This document shows, piece by piece, positions 32,362-41,334 of a stretch of 47,663 nt of DNA. Origin of the DNA: an uncultured Spirochaetaceae bacterium (lineage in GTDB: Bacteria > Spirochaetota > Spirochaetia > Sphaerochaetales > Sphaerochaetaceae). Made by a program: the position numbers and the translations under genes. Within the stretch, counting starts at the first letter, position 1, and the number at the start of each line of letters is the position of its first letter. Under the pieces are notes generated by a model. The model was not told the origin of the DNA, ran no database searches, and was given only the letters and a program-made list of their open reading frames with translations. The stretch is from assembly GCA_900321635.1 (NCBI GenBank), contig ONWV01000016.1:1-47663 (forward strand), written 5' to 3'.

Positions 32362-33564
32362 ATGTCTAAAACAATCAGAAAGTCATTACTACTTGTTTTA
32401 TTAATCTGTCTTGCCATAGCTGTGCTTCTTGCAGGATGTAAAAGCACTTCAGTCAATACCAAAGAGGAGATAGTTCTCCAGATAGAAAAGGAAGGTCTTA
32501 CTCATTTCGGCAATGTAAAGCTGAATATGAGAACCCGCGACTTCTTCAGAGAGACGGATTTTGAATACGGTGATGCCGTAAGAGTCCGCTTTTTGGATTA
32601 TGATATGGTGGTGCCAATTGTTTCGGCTTTCTCCCTTCTGGATATCGGACAGACGGGTCTGGATGCGGAGGATCTTAACCCGGAAGGCCTTTCCGAACAG
32701 ATTCTTCTATTTATAAATCTGGATGATTTTGCGACAAACTACGGAATTGCGACAAAGACTGTGTATGATGACGGTTCGTGGGAATGGTTTCCGTGTGAAG
32801 GAATTGAATTCCCAATAGATGTCACTCTGACTATGGAAGAGAAGGGGGCCTTTCCGGAGTTCTCAGGACCTCCGATGGTAGTCTATACCTCCCGCTCAGC
32901 TTATGAAGATCTTGACGATTACGGCTTTACGAATATCCGCATGGTCACCACGCCCGGCTTCGGAAACTGTTTCTACAGAGGGTGCAGCCCGATAGATGAT
33001 AAGTTCAACAGAAACAAATACGCAGATGCCCTTTTGGATGATATCGGTGTGGATATCGCCATTAATCTTTCAGATTCGAAGAATAAGGCCGAGGCTTTTG
33101 AAGGATACTTTGAAACATATTATTCCCACATGGACATTTTCTTCAACGAAGTGGGTGTGGACTACTTGCAGCCCTCTTTCAAGAAAGCTTTTGCAGATGC
33201 TTTCAGGTACATTGCGGACAACCAGGGAGTCTACTATGTTCACTGTCAGCTCGGAAAAGACCGCACCGGAATATTCTGTGCCATTTTAGAGTCTCTGATG
33301 GGAGCAAGCGCTACTCAGGTCATCGAGGATTACATGCAGACCTTCCTCAACTTCTATGACATGGAGAAGGACAGCACAAAGTATAATGTAATTTCAGAAG
33401 CGAATATCTGTGTTGCAATGAGGGATCTGTACAATCTGGACTGTGATTTCAAGGATCTCTCAACCGAAAGGCTGCATGATGAGACGGTGAAGTTCCTCAA
33501 ATCCGCAGGATTGACAGACGACGAGATCTCAAGACTCAAGAAAAACCTCGCCAGGGTGAGATAA
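32362..33564 (+). CDS. Lipoprotein tyrosine phosphatase with N-terminal SAM-adenosyltransferase-like domain
   Basis: A 400-residue lipoprotein (lipobox LAGC near residue 26). Residues about 45-150 resemble the C-terminal beta-barrel domain of SAM hydroxide adenosyltransferases (LTHFGNVKLNMRTRDF, then FEYGDAVRVRF). Residues about 170-395 form a Y_phosphatase3-type tyrosine phosphatase with the P-loop HCQLGKDRTG, catalytic Cys295. It would act outside the cytoplasm. The start lies 7 bases after a TATAAT box (32350-32355), so translation may be nearly leaderless if that box is used; AAGG further up is a weak ribosome site. Confidence 0.75.
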   Translation: MSKTIRKSLLLVLLICLAIAVLLAGCKSTSVNTKEEIVLQIEKEGLTHFGNVKLNMRTRDFFRETDFEYGDAVRVRFLDYDMVVPIVSAFSLLDIGQTGLDAEDLNPEGLSEQILLFINLDDFATNYGIATKTVYDDGSWEWFPCEGIEFPIDVTLTMEEKGAFPEFSGPPMVVYTSRSAYEDLDDYGFTNIRMVTTPGFGNCFYRGCSPIDDKFNRNKYADALLDDIGVDIAINLSDSKNKAEAFEGYFETYYSHMDIFFNEVGVDYLQPSFKKAFADAFRYIADNQGVYYVHCQLGKDRTGIFCAILESLMGASATQVIEDYMQTFLNFYDMEKDSTKYNVISEANICVAMRDLYNLDCDFKDLSTERLHDETVKFLKSAGLTDDEISRLKKNLARVR

Positions 33565-33566
33565 AC

Positions 33567-34472
33567 GTGGATCCTGTAAAGAAGAGACAACTCATCGGGA
33601 GTCTGATACTGACTCTGACAGCAGTAATCTGGGGAACTGCGTTTGCTTTTCAGCGCTCTGGTGTTGACAGAATAGAGCCCATAACTTTTACGGCATCCAG
33701 GATGACTCTTTCAGCAATTGCCGTAGGTCTTGTGGCTCTGCTTCAGAGAAAAACCGTCTCAGTTGACGTTTCAAAGCGCAAGGAGGCACGGTCCAACACA
33801 ATCGCAGGCGGTGTGAGCTGCGGTTTCTTTCTGGCATCTGCAAGCATCCTTCAACAGATGGGAATAGTCTACACAAGCGCGGGCAAGGCTGGATTCATTA
33901 CGGCCCTCTATGTTCTGATTGTGCCCGTAATCAGCATCATCTTTTTCAGAAAGAGATACAGCTTCATTGTCTGGATCGCCGTTGCCATGGGTGTAGCGGG
34001 AATGTATCTTCTGTGCATGACGGAAAGCTTCCGTCTGAATTACGGCGATACTCTTATCTTCTTCTGCGCTCTTTTATTCAGCGGCCACATACTCTGCTGC
34101 GGTTATTTCGGAAGCAAGGGAGATTCCATTCAGATTTCAGCAATCCAGCTTGTGATAACAGCCTTGATTTCATGGATACTTGCATTTCTGACAGAAAAGC
34201 CAAGCCTTCAGAGCATCGTTGATGCAATTATTCCCATCCTGTACTGCGGCATCATGTCAGGCGGAGTGGGGTATACTCTTCAGGTTGTGGGACAGAAATT
34301 CACAGATCCAACAGTTGCATCTCTTCTTATGAGTCTTGAGTCTGTGTTCGCCGCCATTGCCGGTGCCGTGATTCTCAAAGAGCGCATGACAGTGCGTGAG
34401 CTTCTTGGCTGCATCATCATGTTCATCGCCATAATAATCGTTCAGATTCCCATGCCGAAAAAACACGTTTAA
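33567..34472 (+). CDS. EamA/DMT-family transporter
   Basis: A 301-residue protein with ten membrane segments in two EamA repeats. LTAVIWGTAFAFQRSG opens repeat one, and CGIMSGGVGYTLQVVGQK with DPTVASLLMSLESVFAAIAGA belongs to repeat two. These are usual for RhaT/PecM-type metabolite exporters. The start is GTG, two bases after the phosphatase stop, so it is probably cotranscribed; GGTGAG is a modest ribosome site. Cargo unknown. Confidence 0.88.
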   Translation: MDPVKKRQLIGSLILTLTAVIWGTAFAFQRSGVDRIEPITFTASRMTLSAIAVGLVALLQRKTVSVDVSKRKEARSNTIAGGVSCGFFLASASILQQMGIVYTSAGKAGFITALYVLIVPVISIIFFRKRYSFIVWIAVAMGVAGMYLLCMTESFRLNYGDTLIFFCALLFSGHILCCGYFGSKGDSIQISAIQLVITALISWILAFLTEKPSLQSIVDAIIPILYCGIMSGGVGYTLQVVGQKFTDPTVASLLMSLESVFAAIAGAVILKERMTVRELLGCIIMFIAIIIVQIPMPKKHV

Positions 34473-34497
34473 TAAATTGTCGAAATAGATATATAAT
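34469..34497 (+). promoter_or_regulatory. Promoter for the HD-GYP sensor gene
   Basis: TTAATA (34469-34474) and a perfect TATAAT (34492-34497) with a 17-base spacer; the -35 box overlaps the transporter stop codon. CCGGAGGG lies ahead of the ATG at 34535. Confidence 0.6.
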
Positions 34498-34534
34498 ACC
34501 ATCGGGAAAACATATTCTATCCGGAGGGAACGGG

Positions 34535-36685
34535 ATGGACGTAGGTATCATTGAAAGAGACCCAGAGAGGCTGTCAAGAAAGAAATATGCTCTGATTCTG
34601 TGTCTGGTGGGACTTGCTATCAATGTCATAGGTGTTAGGATTGTCCGTCTTACAGGCATTCCGCTTTATCTTGATAACATCGGAACAATCTTGTCAGCAG
34701 TCCTGGGCGGTACCATCCCGGGAATTGCTGTAGGTTTTTTCACCAACCTCATCAACGCCATAGGCGATGGAGAGACCGCTTATTACGGTTGTCTTTCCGT
34801 AATGATTGCCATAGCTTCGATTATTTTTGAGCGCAAGGGTTTTTTCTCATTCAGAAAGCCGCTGAAGCTTCTTGTGGTGATAGTGGTGTTCGCTCTAATA
34901 GGCGGAGCTTTAGGCTCTGTTCTGACCTGGGCTCTTTACGGCCTGAGCTTCGGAAGCGGAATCTCCGCACCTCTTGCCCATAAATTCTACGAAGCAGGAA
35001 AGTTTTCCATGTTCTGGTCTCAGTTCGTCGCCGATGTCATCATCGATCTGGCAGACAAGGCCATAACCGTTCTTATTGTGACAGCAATTCTGAGCCTTCT
35101 TCCGGAAAAACTCAGAAAGCAGCTGTTTTTCGCTGGATGGAGACAGACTCCGCTTTCGGATGAAAAAATCGCCGAATCGGAGAAAAAGCAGTCCAACAGA
35201 TTCTCGTTGCAGTTCAAGATCATTCTCCTTGTGGCAAGCGCAATGCTGATTGTCGCAGGTGTCGTCACAGGAATAAGCTTCATCCACTACAGAAGGGCTG
35301 CCATCCAGGAGCAGATCAATCTGGCAGAAGGTGTTGTCAGCGTGGCTGCAAAGGCTGTTGACGGAGACAAGGTTGACTACTACATCGAGAAAGGCTTTGA
35401 TGCTGAAGGATATGATGCCATCTACCAGCGCTTTTTTGATCTTGCCAATAGCTCCGAGAATGTCCAGTTTGTCTATGCCTATCAAATCCGTGAGGACGGG
35501 TGTCACGTTGTTTTTGATGCAGACACTCCTGAACTGGAGGGCTCCGCACCAGGAGAGCTTGTAGAATTTGATGAAGCATTCTTGAATGTTCTACCCTCGC
35601 TTCTTGCAGGCGAACATATTGACCCGATCATCTCAAACGAGAAATACGGCTGGCTTCTTTCCGTCTATGAACCTGTCTTTGACAGCGCAGGAAAATGCAA
35701 ATGCTACATCGGTGTTGATATCAACATGAATCAGATTACAATTGACGGCTACCAGTTCCTTGCCAGAGTAGTATCTCTGCTTGTGGGCTTCTTCCTGCTG
35801 ATTCTTGCCATCACAATCTGGCTTGCCGAGTACAATGTCATCCTCCCAATCAACGCCATGTCCCTCTCAACCGGACATTTTGCATACGACAGCGGATCTG
35901 CCCGTGAGGAGGCCGTTGAAAGCCTGCGCGAGCTGGACATCAAGACCGGAGATGAGATAGAGAACCTCTATCACTCCGTCACCAAGACGACCGAGGATAT
36001 GGTTGCCGCCATTGAGAACGAGGAACATCAGAAGCAGGTTGTCACCAAAATGCAGAACGGTCTGATTCTGGTTCTTGCAGACATGGTCGAAAGCCGTGAC
36101 GAATGCACCGGCCAGCATGTCAGAAAGACAGCCGCCTATACCGATGTCATCATGCGCGAGCTCAAGAAGGAAGGCGTTTACACAGATAAGCTGACAGACG
36201 CATTTGTTTCTGATGTGTTTAACTCTGCACCTCTTCATGATATCGGAAAGATCAAGGTCTCCGATGTCATTTTGAACAAGCCAGGGAAACTCACAGATGA
36301 GGAATTCGAGATTATGAAGACCCATACCACAGCAGGTTCCGAGGTCATTGAACACGCCATGCGTCTGGTCTCTGAAAAGGATTCAGCATACCTCAAGGAA
36401 GCAAATAACCTTGCCCTGTACCACCATGAGAAGTGGAACGGAACAGGATATCCCATGGGCCTTAAAGGGGAACAGATTCCGCTTTCAGCAAGAATCATGG
36501 CCGTGGCTGATGTCTTTGACGCCCTTGTGTCCGTGAGAAGCTACAAGAAGAGTTTCACCTTCGAACAGGCTATGGACATAATCAAGGAAGGTTCGGGCAC
36601 GCACTTTGATCCGGCGATTGTAAAAGCCTTTGTAAATGCCAGCGATCAGGTCCGCAAGGTCATGAACACCAACATGGCAATATGA
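34535..36685 (+). CDS. Membrane sensor c-di-GMP phosphodiesterase (ECF-S-like / Cache-like / HD-GYP)
   Basis: A 716-residue signalling protein. Residues about 20-190 form five or six membrane segments like an ECF transporter S component (IPLYLDNIGTILSAVLGGTIP). A membrane segment near 230-250 leads to an extracytoplasmic Cache-like sensor (about 255-400), another segment near 410-430, a HAMP-like linker, and an HD-GYP domain (about 500-705) with His568-Asp569 in HDIGKIK and GYP at 638-640. It probably degrades c-di-GMP in response to a small ligand. The ligand is unknown. Confidence 0.87.
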   Translation: MDVGIIERDPERLSRKKYALILCLVGLAINVIGVRIVRLTGIPLYLDNIGTILSAVLGGTIPGIAVGFFTNLINAIGDGETAYYGCLSVMIAIASIIFERKGFFSFRKPLKLLVVIVVFALIGGALGSVLTWALYGLSFGSGISAPLAHKFYEAGKFSMFWSQFVADVIIDLADKAITVLIVTAILSLLPEKLRKQLFFAGWRQTPLSDEKIAESEKKQSNRFSLQFKIILLVASAMLIVAGVVTGISFIHYRRAAIQEQINLAEGVVSVAAKAVDGDKVDYYIEKGFDAEGYDAIYQRFFDLANSSENVQFVYAYQIREDGCHVVFDADTPELEGSAPGELVEFDEAFLNVLPSLLAGEHIDPIISNEKYGWLLSVYEPVFDSAGKCKCYIGVDINMNQITIDGYQFLARVVSLLVGFFLLILAITIWLAEYNVILPINAMSLSTGHFAYDSGSAREEAVESLRELDIKTGDEIENLYHSVTKTTEDMVAAIENEEHQKQVVTKMQNGLILVLADMVESRDECTGQHVRKTAAYTDVIMRELKKEGVYTDKLTDAFVSDVFNSAPLHDIGKIKVSDVILNKPGKLTDEEFEIMKTHTTAGSEVIEHAMRLVSEKDSAYLKEANNLALYHHEKWNGTGYPMGLKGEQIPLSARIMAVADVFDALVSVRSYKKSFTFEQAMDIIKEGSGTHFDPAIVKAFVNASDQVRKVMNTNMAI

Positions 36686-36689
36686 TGTC

Positions 36690-38372
36690 TTACACTGAGG
36701 CAACTAAGAGATCTGTCTCGCCCTTAATCGGAAGCTCTATGCGGAGTCCCGCTATCTGAAGAAGAATCTCCATACCTTCGATTCCGTAGGGGAGGTTGCG
36801 GTATGTGCTCTGCGGAATGAGAATACGACCGCCTTTGCGGATTTTACTGGCAAAGACATAAATCTGCTGGATGATGCTTTCAAGGTCACTGAAGGACTCG
36901 CTTTTGGAGAGATCAAGAATACCCTGTTCAAAGCTGTCATAGGCTTTGGAGATGGTATCTGAGTCCACAGTTATAGCTCCATCTGCTTTATTTGCGGTAT
37001 CGCTGAATACAAGGGTGGCGCCTTTGCATCCTGCGTGCCTGATTATTCCTTCAATATCTGTTTTCTCCGGCTTCTGCACTTCCTTCGGAAGGTCCTGAAA
37101 CAGGATGCGTGGGTATTTTGTCTCAAGAAGGTGTAGTAGCTCGCAGTCGGAGATTACCTGCCTTTCATCATCGCTGAGAAGATATACGGTTCCGCCTGCG
37201 GTCTCAAGGTTCTCTGTCCTTGCAAGGTAATCGGAACGTCCGATTCTGTCGAAGGAGCTTGAATAGTAGCTTTTAAGATGTGTGACAATCTGAAGAACCG
37301 GAGCAGACAGAACTGGTGTGTTCTGCATGATGATGAAGAACTTCATTGCACCGGTTTTTCTGACACGGTAGGGCTTTTGCGCATCCTCTTCGAATTTCTT
37401 AGGATCAAGATAGGAATCCAGGGCGACATCGGTCTCATGATGGCCGAAAATCTGCTCGACGTACTTTCTCTGCAACGCTCCTCCCATGGGGCGGCAGTTG
37501 ACCTCGATCAGAACGGGGCCTTTGTCATCCACCATGTACTCGCCATGGATGGGACCGTATTTGATACCGATTGCATCCGCAACCTGAAGGGCATAGCGGA
37601 CGAGTGAGGAGTGGCCGACCTCAAGACGCGGGACGCACATGCTGTAGTTGTATGCATTGGTTCCGTTTGAAAGACGCATTTTGCTGTATCTCCAGATGGA
37701 TGTGATGCGGTGCTTCCCGTTGCATGAGGCTGTGTTGACGATGTATTCGGTTCCGTTGATTCGTTCCTGAATCAGGATGGCTATGTCTTCACCATCTCTT
37801 TTGACTCTGTTTGAGAGGCTCTTGCGAACGGCTTTGAGCATCTCGTCCTTGCCGCTGCAAAGGAACACTCCCTGGGTTCCGGCCCCGCGCACTCGTTTTA
37901 CAACGACATCCTCCTGTCCGAGTTCATCGTAGTATTTTAAGGCTTCCTCTTCGGTTCTGACTACTTTTCCACGGATGTAACGAAGACCGTGTTCCTTCAG
38001 AGCCTGATGCATCGAGTCTTTTTCAGTCATTGCCTTGATCCTGTCGGCGCTGTTCCCGGTAAGTCCGAGATCACTTCCTAGCCGAGTGGCAAGCTCGACT
38101 CCGAACTCACTTCCCGCAAGGACCAGAACCGGGTCATAGGATTTGACAATCTGAAGGAGTTCGTTGTAATCAGGGGTCTCGGGGATGATTGTGTATTTGT
38201 TTCCCAGGTGGGCCTTGACCTGATCTCTTATGGCTCTCCAAAGCTTCAGCTCTTCTGAAGAAGCAGGGTAGTAGCCGTCAAGAAGAATGGGCTCATAACC
38301 TCTTGCCTTAACGTCATCTATGTAGTTGACACCTGTTGAGATATATTCGCAGATAATGATGTTTCTCTTCAT
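36690..38372 (-). CDS. ATP-grasp ligase with C-terminal methyltransferase-like region
   Basis: A 560-residue protein. Residues about 1-410 form an ATP-grasp carboxylate-amine ligase: VVVKRVRGAGTQGV (ATP Lys), ILIQERINGTEYIVN, IHGEYMVDDKGPVLIEVNCRPMGG with metal-binding residues. The last about 130 residues resemble a degenerate class-I methyltransferase (FASKIRKGGRILIPQSTYR then GMEILLQIAGLRIELP) without a visible SAM-binding loop. Such ligases join amino acids or peptides, as in BacD/dipeptide formation. It overlaps the MATE gene upstream by four bases (ATGA), suggesting product export. Specific substrates cannot be told. Confidence 0.82.
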   Translation of the reverse strand: MKRNIIICEYISTGVNYIDDVKARGYEPILLDGYYPASSEELKLWRAIRDQVKAHLGNKYTIIPETPDYNELLQIVKSYDPVLVLAGSEFGVELATRLGSDLGLTGNSADRIKAMTEKDSMHQALKEHGLRYIRGKVVRTEEEALKYYDELGQEDVVVKRVRGAGTQGVFLCSGKDEMLKAVRKSLSNRVKRDGEDIAILIQERINGTEYIVNTASCNGKHRITSIWRYSKMRLSNGTNAYNYSMCVPRLEVGHSSLVRYALQVADAIGIKYGPIHGEYMVDDKGPVLIEVNCRPMGGALQRKYVEQIFGHHETDVALDSYLDPKKFEEDAQKPYRVRKTGAMKFFIIMQNTPVLSAPVLQIVTHLKSYYSSSFDRIGRSDYLARTENLETAGGTVYLLSDDERQVISDCELLHLLETKYPRILFQDLPKEVQKPEKTDIEGIIRHAGCKGATLVFSDTANKADGAITVDSDTISKAYDSFEQGILDLSKSESFSDLESIIQQIYVFASKIRKGGRILIPQSTYRNLPYGIEGMEILLQIAGLRIELPIKGETDLLVASV

Positions 38373-40129
38373 GAAAGATTCTCCTGGTTTCTTCTGATTC
38401 TGATTCGGGTCTGGTTCATACCGACAATGTAAACGTATTCAACAGAGCTGGCAATCTTTTTGAGCATGAAGGCATTTGAACAGTTGCGCGTTGAAGCTGT
38501 CGATATGTCAAACGGCTTTCCCATGCTTCTGAAGTCCATGAGAACTTCCTCAGGATATATCTTCACAAGAATATCAAGCTCGTCGAGCGAGGTTTCTTTC
38601 TTCATGTTCATGGAATAGACACTCATTTCTTCGGCTGCGACAGCCACAAGGACGCTGAGAGTCTCATCAGACAGGTGTTTTTCACAGAAAGCCTGAAGAC
38701 TCTGGCTGTTTTCAGCTATTGCCTGATTTTCCAGTTCAACGGATGCCTCATAAACCGGAATGTTGTCGGCTTCTTTCTCGATCAGCATTATTCCCTGGAA
38801 CCTGCCAGGGTTCTTGCGGACTATGGAGAGATTTATGACGACAATAGATGCCAGCATAAGGATGGCAAGAACGGGGAATGTCAGCCAAAGGCCTGTGATG
38901 CCCATGAAGGAAGTCAGAATCAATGCTATGGGAATGATTCCGGCAAAGCCATCTATGATGCTGATTATCGTGGCATACATCTTTCTGTTGCTGACCTGGA
39001 AGTAGTACATGAACACAAGGATAAAGCCTCTGAACAGGAACATCATGGAGAAGATTCTGAGTCCCGATGCCATGGCATCTCTGTATGAGACATGCACATT
39101 ATAAAGCGCCATGACAAGGTCCGGACAAAGCTCCAGAAAGGCAACAATTACGATATTTGCAATGAACTGGACTTTCATAACCGTTTTGAGAAGCTCTCTG
39201 ACAGAGCCAAAGTCACGCTGTCCCTGAAGCGAAGAGGCTATAGGCATCATTGCTCCCACAATTCCTGCAATGAAGATTGAGGCAATTGAGACTGCCTGCA
39301 TACACAGAGAGAAGACAGAGGCTCCGATTATCCCGGCCAAAGACAGGGATATGCTGTTGCAGAAAGAGATTTTCACACAGTATCCGAACTGGCTCATGGC
39401 CGGAGCCATGCCGCGTGTGGACACAGAGCCGATGCCTTTGAAATCTTTCAATGAAACCGGCTTGAAAGGGAAACGGACCTTGCCGAACACCACAGCGAAA
39501 AGAACCATCAGAATTCCGACCAGATAACCTATGATTGTGGCAAGTGAAGCCCCTTTGAGACCTGTTCCGACATAGCGGATGAAGATGTAGTCGATAACAA
39601 GGTTCAAAACGTTGGTCACCACGTTCAGCGTCATTCCGAAACCCGGCTTTCCCATTGCGGACAGGAAGTAGATGATTACCTGAAGCGGTATTATCAGAAT
39701 ACCTGAAATCAGAACATATCTCATGTAGGGAATGAAATCTATTATCAGTTCGTCATGAGGACAAAGAAAACGGCAGAGGGGATTAAGAAATGCGAGACCC
39801 AAAAGGCTGAAGAAAAGGCCAAGAGCAACCGATGACAGTAAAGTAATGCTCATTATCCGTCCGGCCTTTTCCATGTTCTGTTCTCCTGCATTTTTTCCGA
39901 AAAGCACAGAACCTCCTACACCGAGCATCGTGTAGATCATTGAGAAAACAAGCATCACAGGATAGCCTATGTTAATAAGTGTCATGGCATGTGTTCCAAG
40001 AACCCTTGAGACTACGATGCTGTCTACGAATTCACTGAGAGAAGAAGCGATTGTGCTCATGATTGTCGGAATCAGAAAAAGATAGAACTTGCGGTTGATT
40101 ATTTTCCCATCGGTATTAATTGATGTCAC
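38369..40129 (-). CDS. MATE exporter with C-terminal RsbW-like ATPase-fold domain
   Basis: A 586-residue protein. About 440 residues form a MATE transporter with 12 segments (KFYLFLIPTIMSTIASSLSEFVD at the start). The remaining about 130 residues resemble a degenerate HATPase_c_2/RsbW domain: SVLVAVAAEEMSVYSMN as the N-box-like helix, then DILVKIYPEEVLMDFRSMGKPFD and KKIASSVEYVYIVGMNQTRIR. Start is GTG with AGGAAGAG upstream. Coupled to the ATP-grasp gene, it probably exports that enzyme's product, with the extra domain as a regulator. Fusion is seen in the sequence; the role is inference. Confidence 0.82.
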   Translation of the reverse strand: MTSINTDGKIINRKFYLFLIPTIMSTIASSLSEFVDSIVVSRVLGTHAMTLINIGYPVMLVFSMIYTMLGVGGSVLFGKNAGEQNMEKAGRIMSITLLSSVALGLFFSLLGLAFLNPLCRFLCPHDELIIDFIPYMRYVLISGILIIPLQVIIYFLSAMGKPGFGMTLNVVTNVLNLVIDYIFIRYVGTGLKGASLATIIGYLVGILMVLFAVVFGKVRFPFKPVSLKDFKGIGSVSTRGMAPAMSQFGYCVKISFCNSISLSLAGIIGASVFSLCMQAVSIASIFIAGIVGAMMPIASSLQGQRDFGSVRELLKTVMKVQFIANIVIVAFLELCPDLVMALYNVHVSYRDAMASGLRIFSMMFLFRGFILVFMYYFQVSNRKMYATIISIIDGFAGIIPIALILTSFMGITGLWLTFPVLAILMLASIVVINLSIVRKNPGRFQGIMLIEKEADNIPVYEASVELENQAIAENSQSLQAFCEKHLSDETLSVLVAVAAEEMSVYSMNMKKETSLDELDILVKIYPEEVLMDFRSMGKPFDISTASTRNCSNAFMLKKIASSVEYVYIVGMNQTRIRIRRNQENLS

Positions 40130-40140
40130 TTGGCTCTTCC

Positions 40141-40169
40141 TTTAACGTACTTTACTTCTGTATTATAAT
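40141..40169 (+). promoter_or_regulatory. Candidate promoter for the GH5 operon
   Basis: A perfect TATAAT (40164-40169) lies in a palindromic TATTATAATA; a weak TTTAAC (40141-40146) is 17 bases upstream. The palindrome gives a -10-like box on both strands, so the divergent MATE operon may start here too. Confidence 0.42.
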
Positions 40170-40171
40170 AC

Positions 40172-40185
40172 GTAGTTGCCTTTAT
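40172..40185. promoter_or_regulatory. 14-base motif shared with the GH3 promoter region (copy 2)
   Basis: GTAGTTGCCTTTAT, identical to 8792-8805, lies just after the -10 box, where a bound protein would block transcription start. It is a candidate operator only. Confidence 0.25.
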
Positions 40186-40203
40186 AAACAGAGAGGATAG
40201 ACG

Positions 40204-40275
40204 GATGAAAAACGAATATGTTGTTCAAAATTCTCAATGTCTTTACAAAAAAGATCTTGCACAAGGAGAAGAATA
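40204..40275 (+). CDS. Small upstream ORF (23 aa), in frame with GH5
   Basis: ATG 40204 opens a 23-codon frame (MKNEYVVQNSQCLYKKDLAQ, then GEE) whose TAA directly abuts the GH5 ATG, in the same reading frame. GAGAGG lies 11 to 16 bases upstream as a possible ribosome site. The GH5 ribosome site AAGGAG is inside its last codons. It could be a leader peptide coupling translation to GH5, or a chance frame. Confidence 0.35.
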
Positions 40276-41313
40276 ATGAAACGTTTCGAAGGATTTCAGA
40301 AGGGAGTCAATCTTGGCGGCTGGATCTCTCAGTTCAAAGAGTATGATGAAAATCATTTCAAGAACTTCATCACAGAGAAGGATATTGCCTATATTTCAAG
40401 CATCGGCTTTGACCATGTAAGAGTTCCTGTGGATTACAATGTCCTGGAAGACGAAGATGGCAACATAAAAGAAAGTGGCTTTATGTATCTGGAGCATTGC
40501 AGGCAGTGGTGTGAGAAATATGGTCTGAACATGCTCATAGACCTTCACGAGTGCTACGGATACTCATTTGACCCTCTGAAGAAGGACATGGACAGAAGAA
40601 AGTTCTTCTATGATAAGGCCCTTCAGGACAGATTCTTTTCTCTCTGGAAAAAGATAGCTGAAAGGTTCTGTATGTATCCGAATCAGGTTGCCTTTGAACC
40701 TCTGAACGAAGTTGTGCTCTTTGAAGTAAAGGATGCCTGGAATGAGATCCTTACGAAGTTTATAAAGCTCATAAGATCAATTGCTCCGCAAAGCTACATA
40801 GTTGTGGGAGGTGTCTTTTACAACAGCGTCATGACAGTCAAGGATCTGAACGTGCCTGTTGATTCAAAGATTGTCTACAACTTCCACTGCTATGAGCCGA
40901 TAATTTTCACCCATCAAGGTGCTTACTGGCAGGAAAGTATGCCTTTGGATTTCAGAATCAGTTATCCTAAGACAGCGGAGGAGTACAGAAAGAAGCACAT
41001 AGAAATCTACAAGGATACCGACGGAGCTGTCTTCATGGACGGAGTCAGTGAAATGGGTGAGGGTTTCTTTGAAAGAATCTTCGAGCCGGCCATAGAGAAA
41101 GCCAAGCGCGATAATGTTGCCCTCTATTGCGGAGAATACGGTGTGATAGACAAGGCTGACAACGATTCCAAGATCCTTTGGCTTGAGGATATCCACAAGG
41201 CCTTTAAGAAGAACAACATCGGAAGGGCTCTTTGGAATTACAAGGAAAAGGATTTCGGCCTTGTCGACAAAAGCTTTGAGTCAATCAAGCAGAGATTCAT
41301 CAGCGTTTTATAA
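40276..41313 (+). CDS. Glycoside hydrolase family 5 endoglucanase-like
   Basis: A 345-residue GH5 enzyme without signal peptide. GVNLGGWISQF opens the barrel, VRVPVDYN and LIDLHECYG follow; the acid/base Glu145 is in FEPLNE and the nucleophile Glu287 in CGEYG. Likely activity is on beta-glucans or cello-oligosaccharides, acting in the cytosol. AAGGAG at 40263-40268 places the start at ATG 40276, seven bases away. It heads a run of closely spaced genes (deoxyribosyltransferase-like, beta-barrel, 4Fe-4S protein). The GH3 beta-glucosidase elsewhere in the window could act on its products. Confidence 0.9.
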   Translation: MKRFEGFQKGVNLGGWISQFKEYDENHFKNFITEKDIAYISSIGFDHVRVPVDYNVLEDEDGNIKESGFMYLEHCRQWCEKYGLNMLIDLHECYGYSFDPLKKDMDRRKFFYDKALQDRFFSLWKKIAERFCMYPNQVAFEPLNEVVLFEVKDAWNEILTKFIKLIRSIAPQSYIVVGGVFYNSVMTVKDLNVPVDSKIVYNFHCYEPIIFTHQGAYWQESMPLDFRISYPKTAEEYRKKHIEIYKDTDGAVFMDGVSEMGEGFFERIFEPAIEKAKRDNVALYCGEYGVIDKADNDSKILWLEDIHKAFKKNNIGRALWNYKEKDFGLVDKSFESIKQRFISVL

Positions 41314-41334
41314 TAAGCAAAAGGAGTTTGGTTT

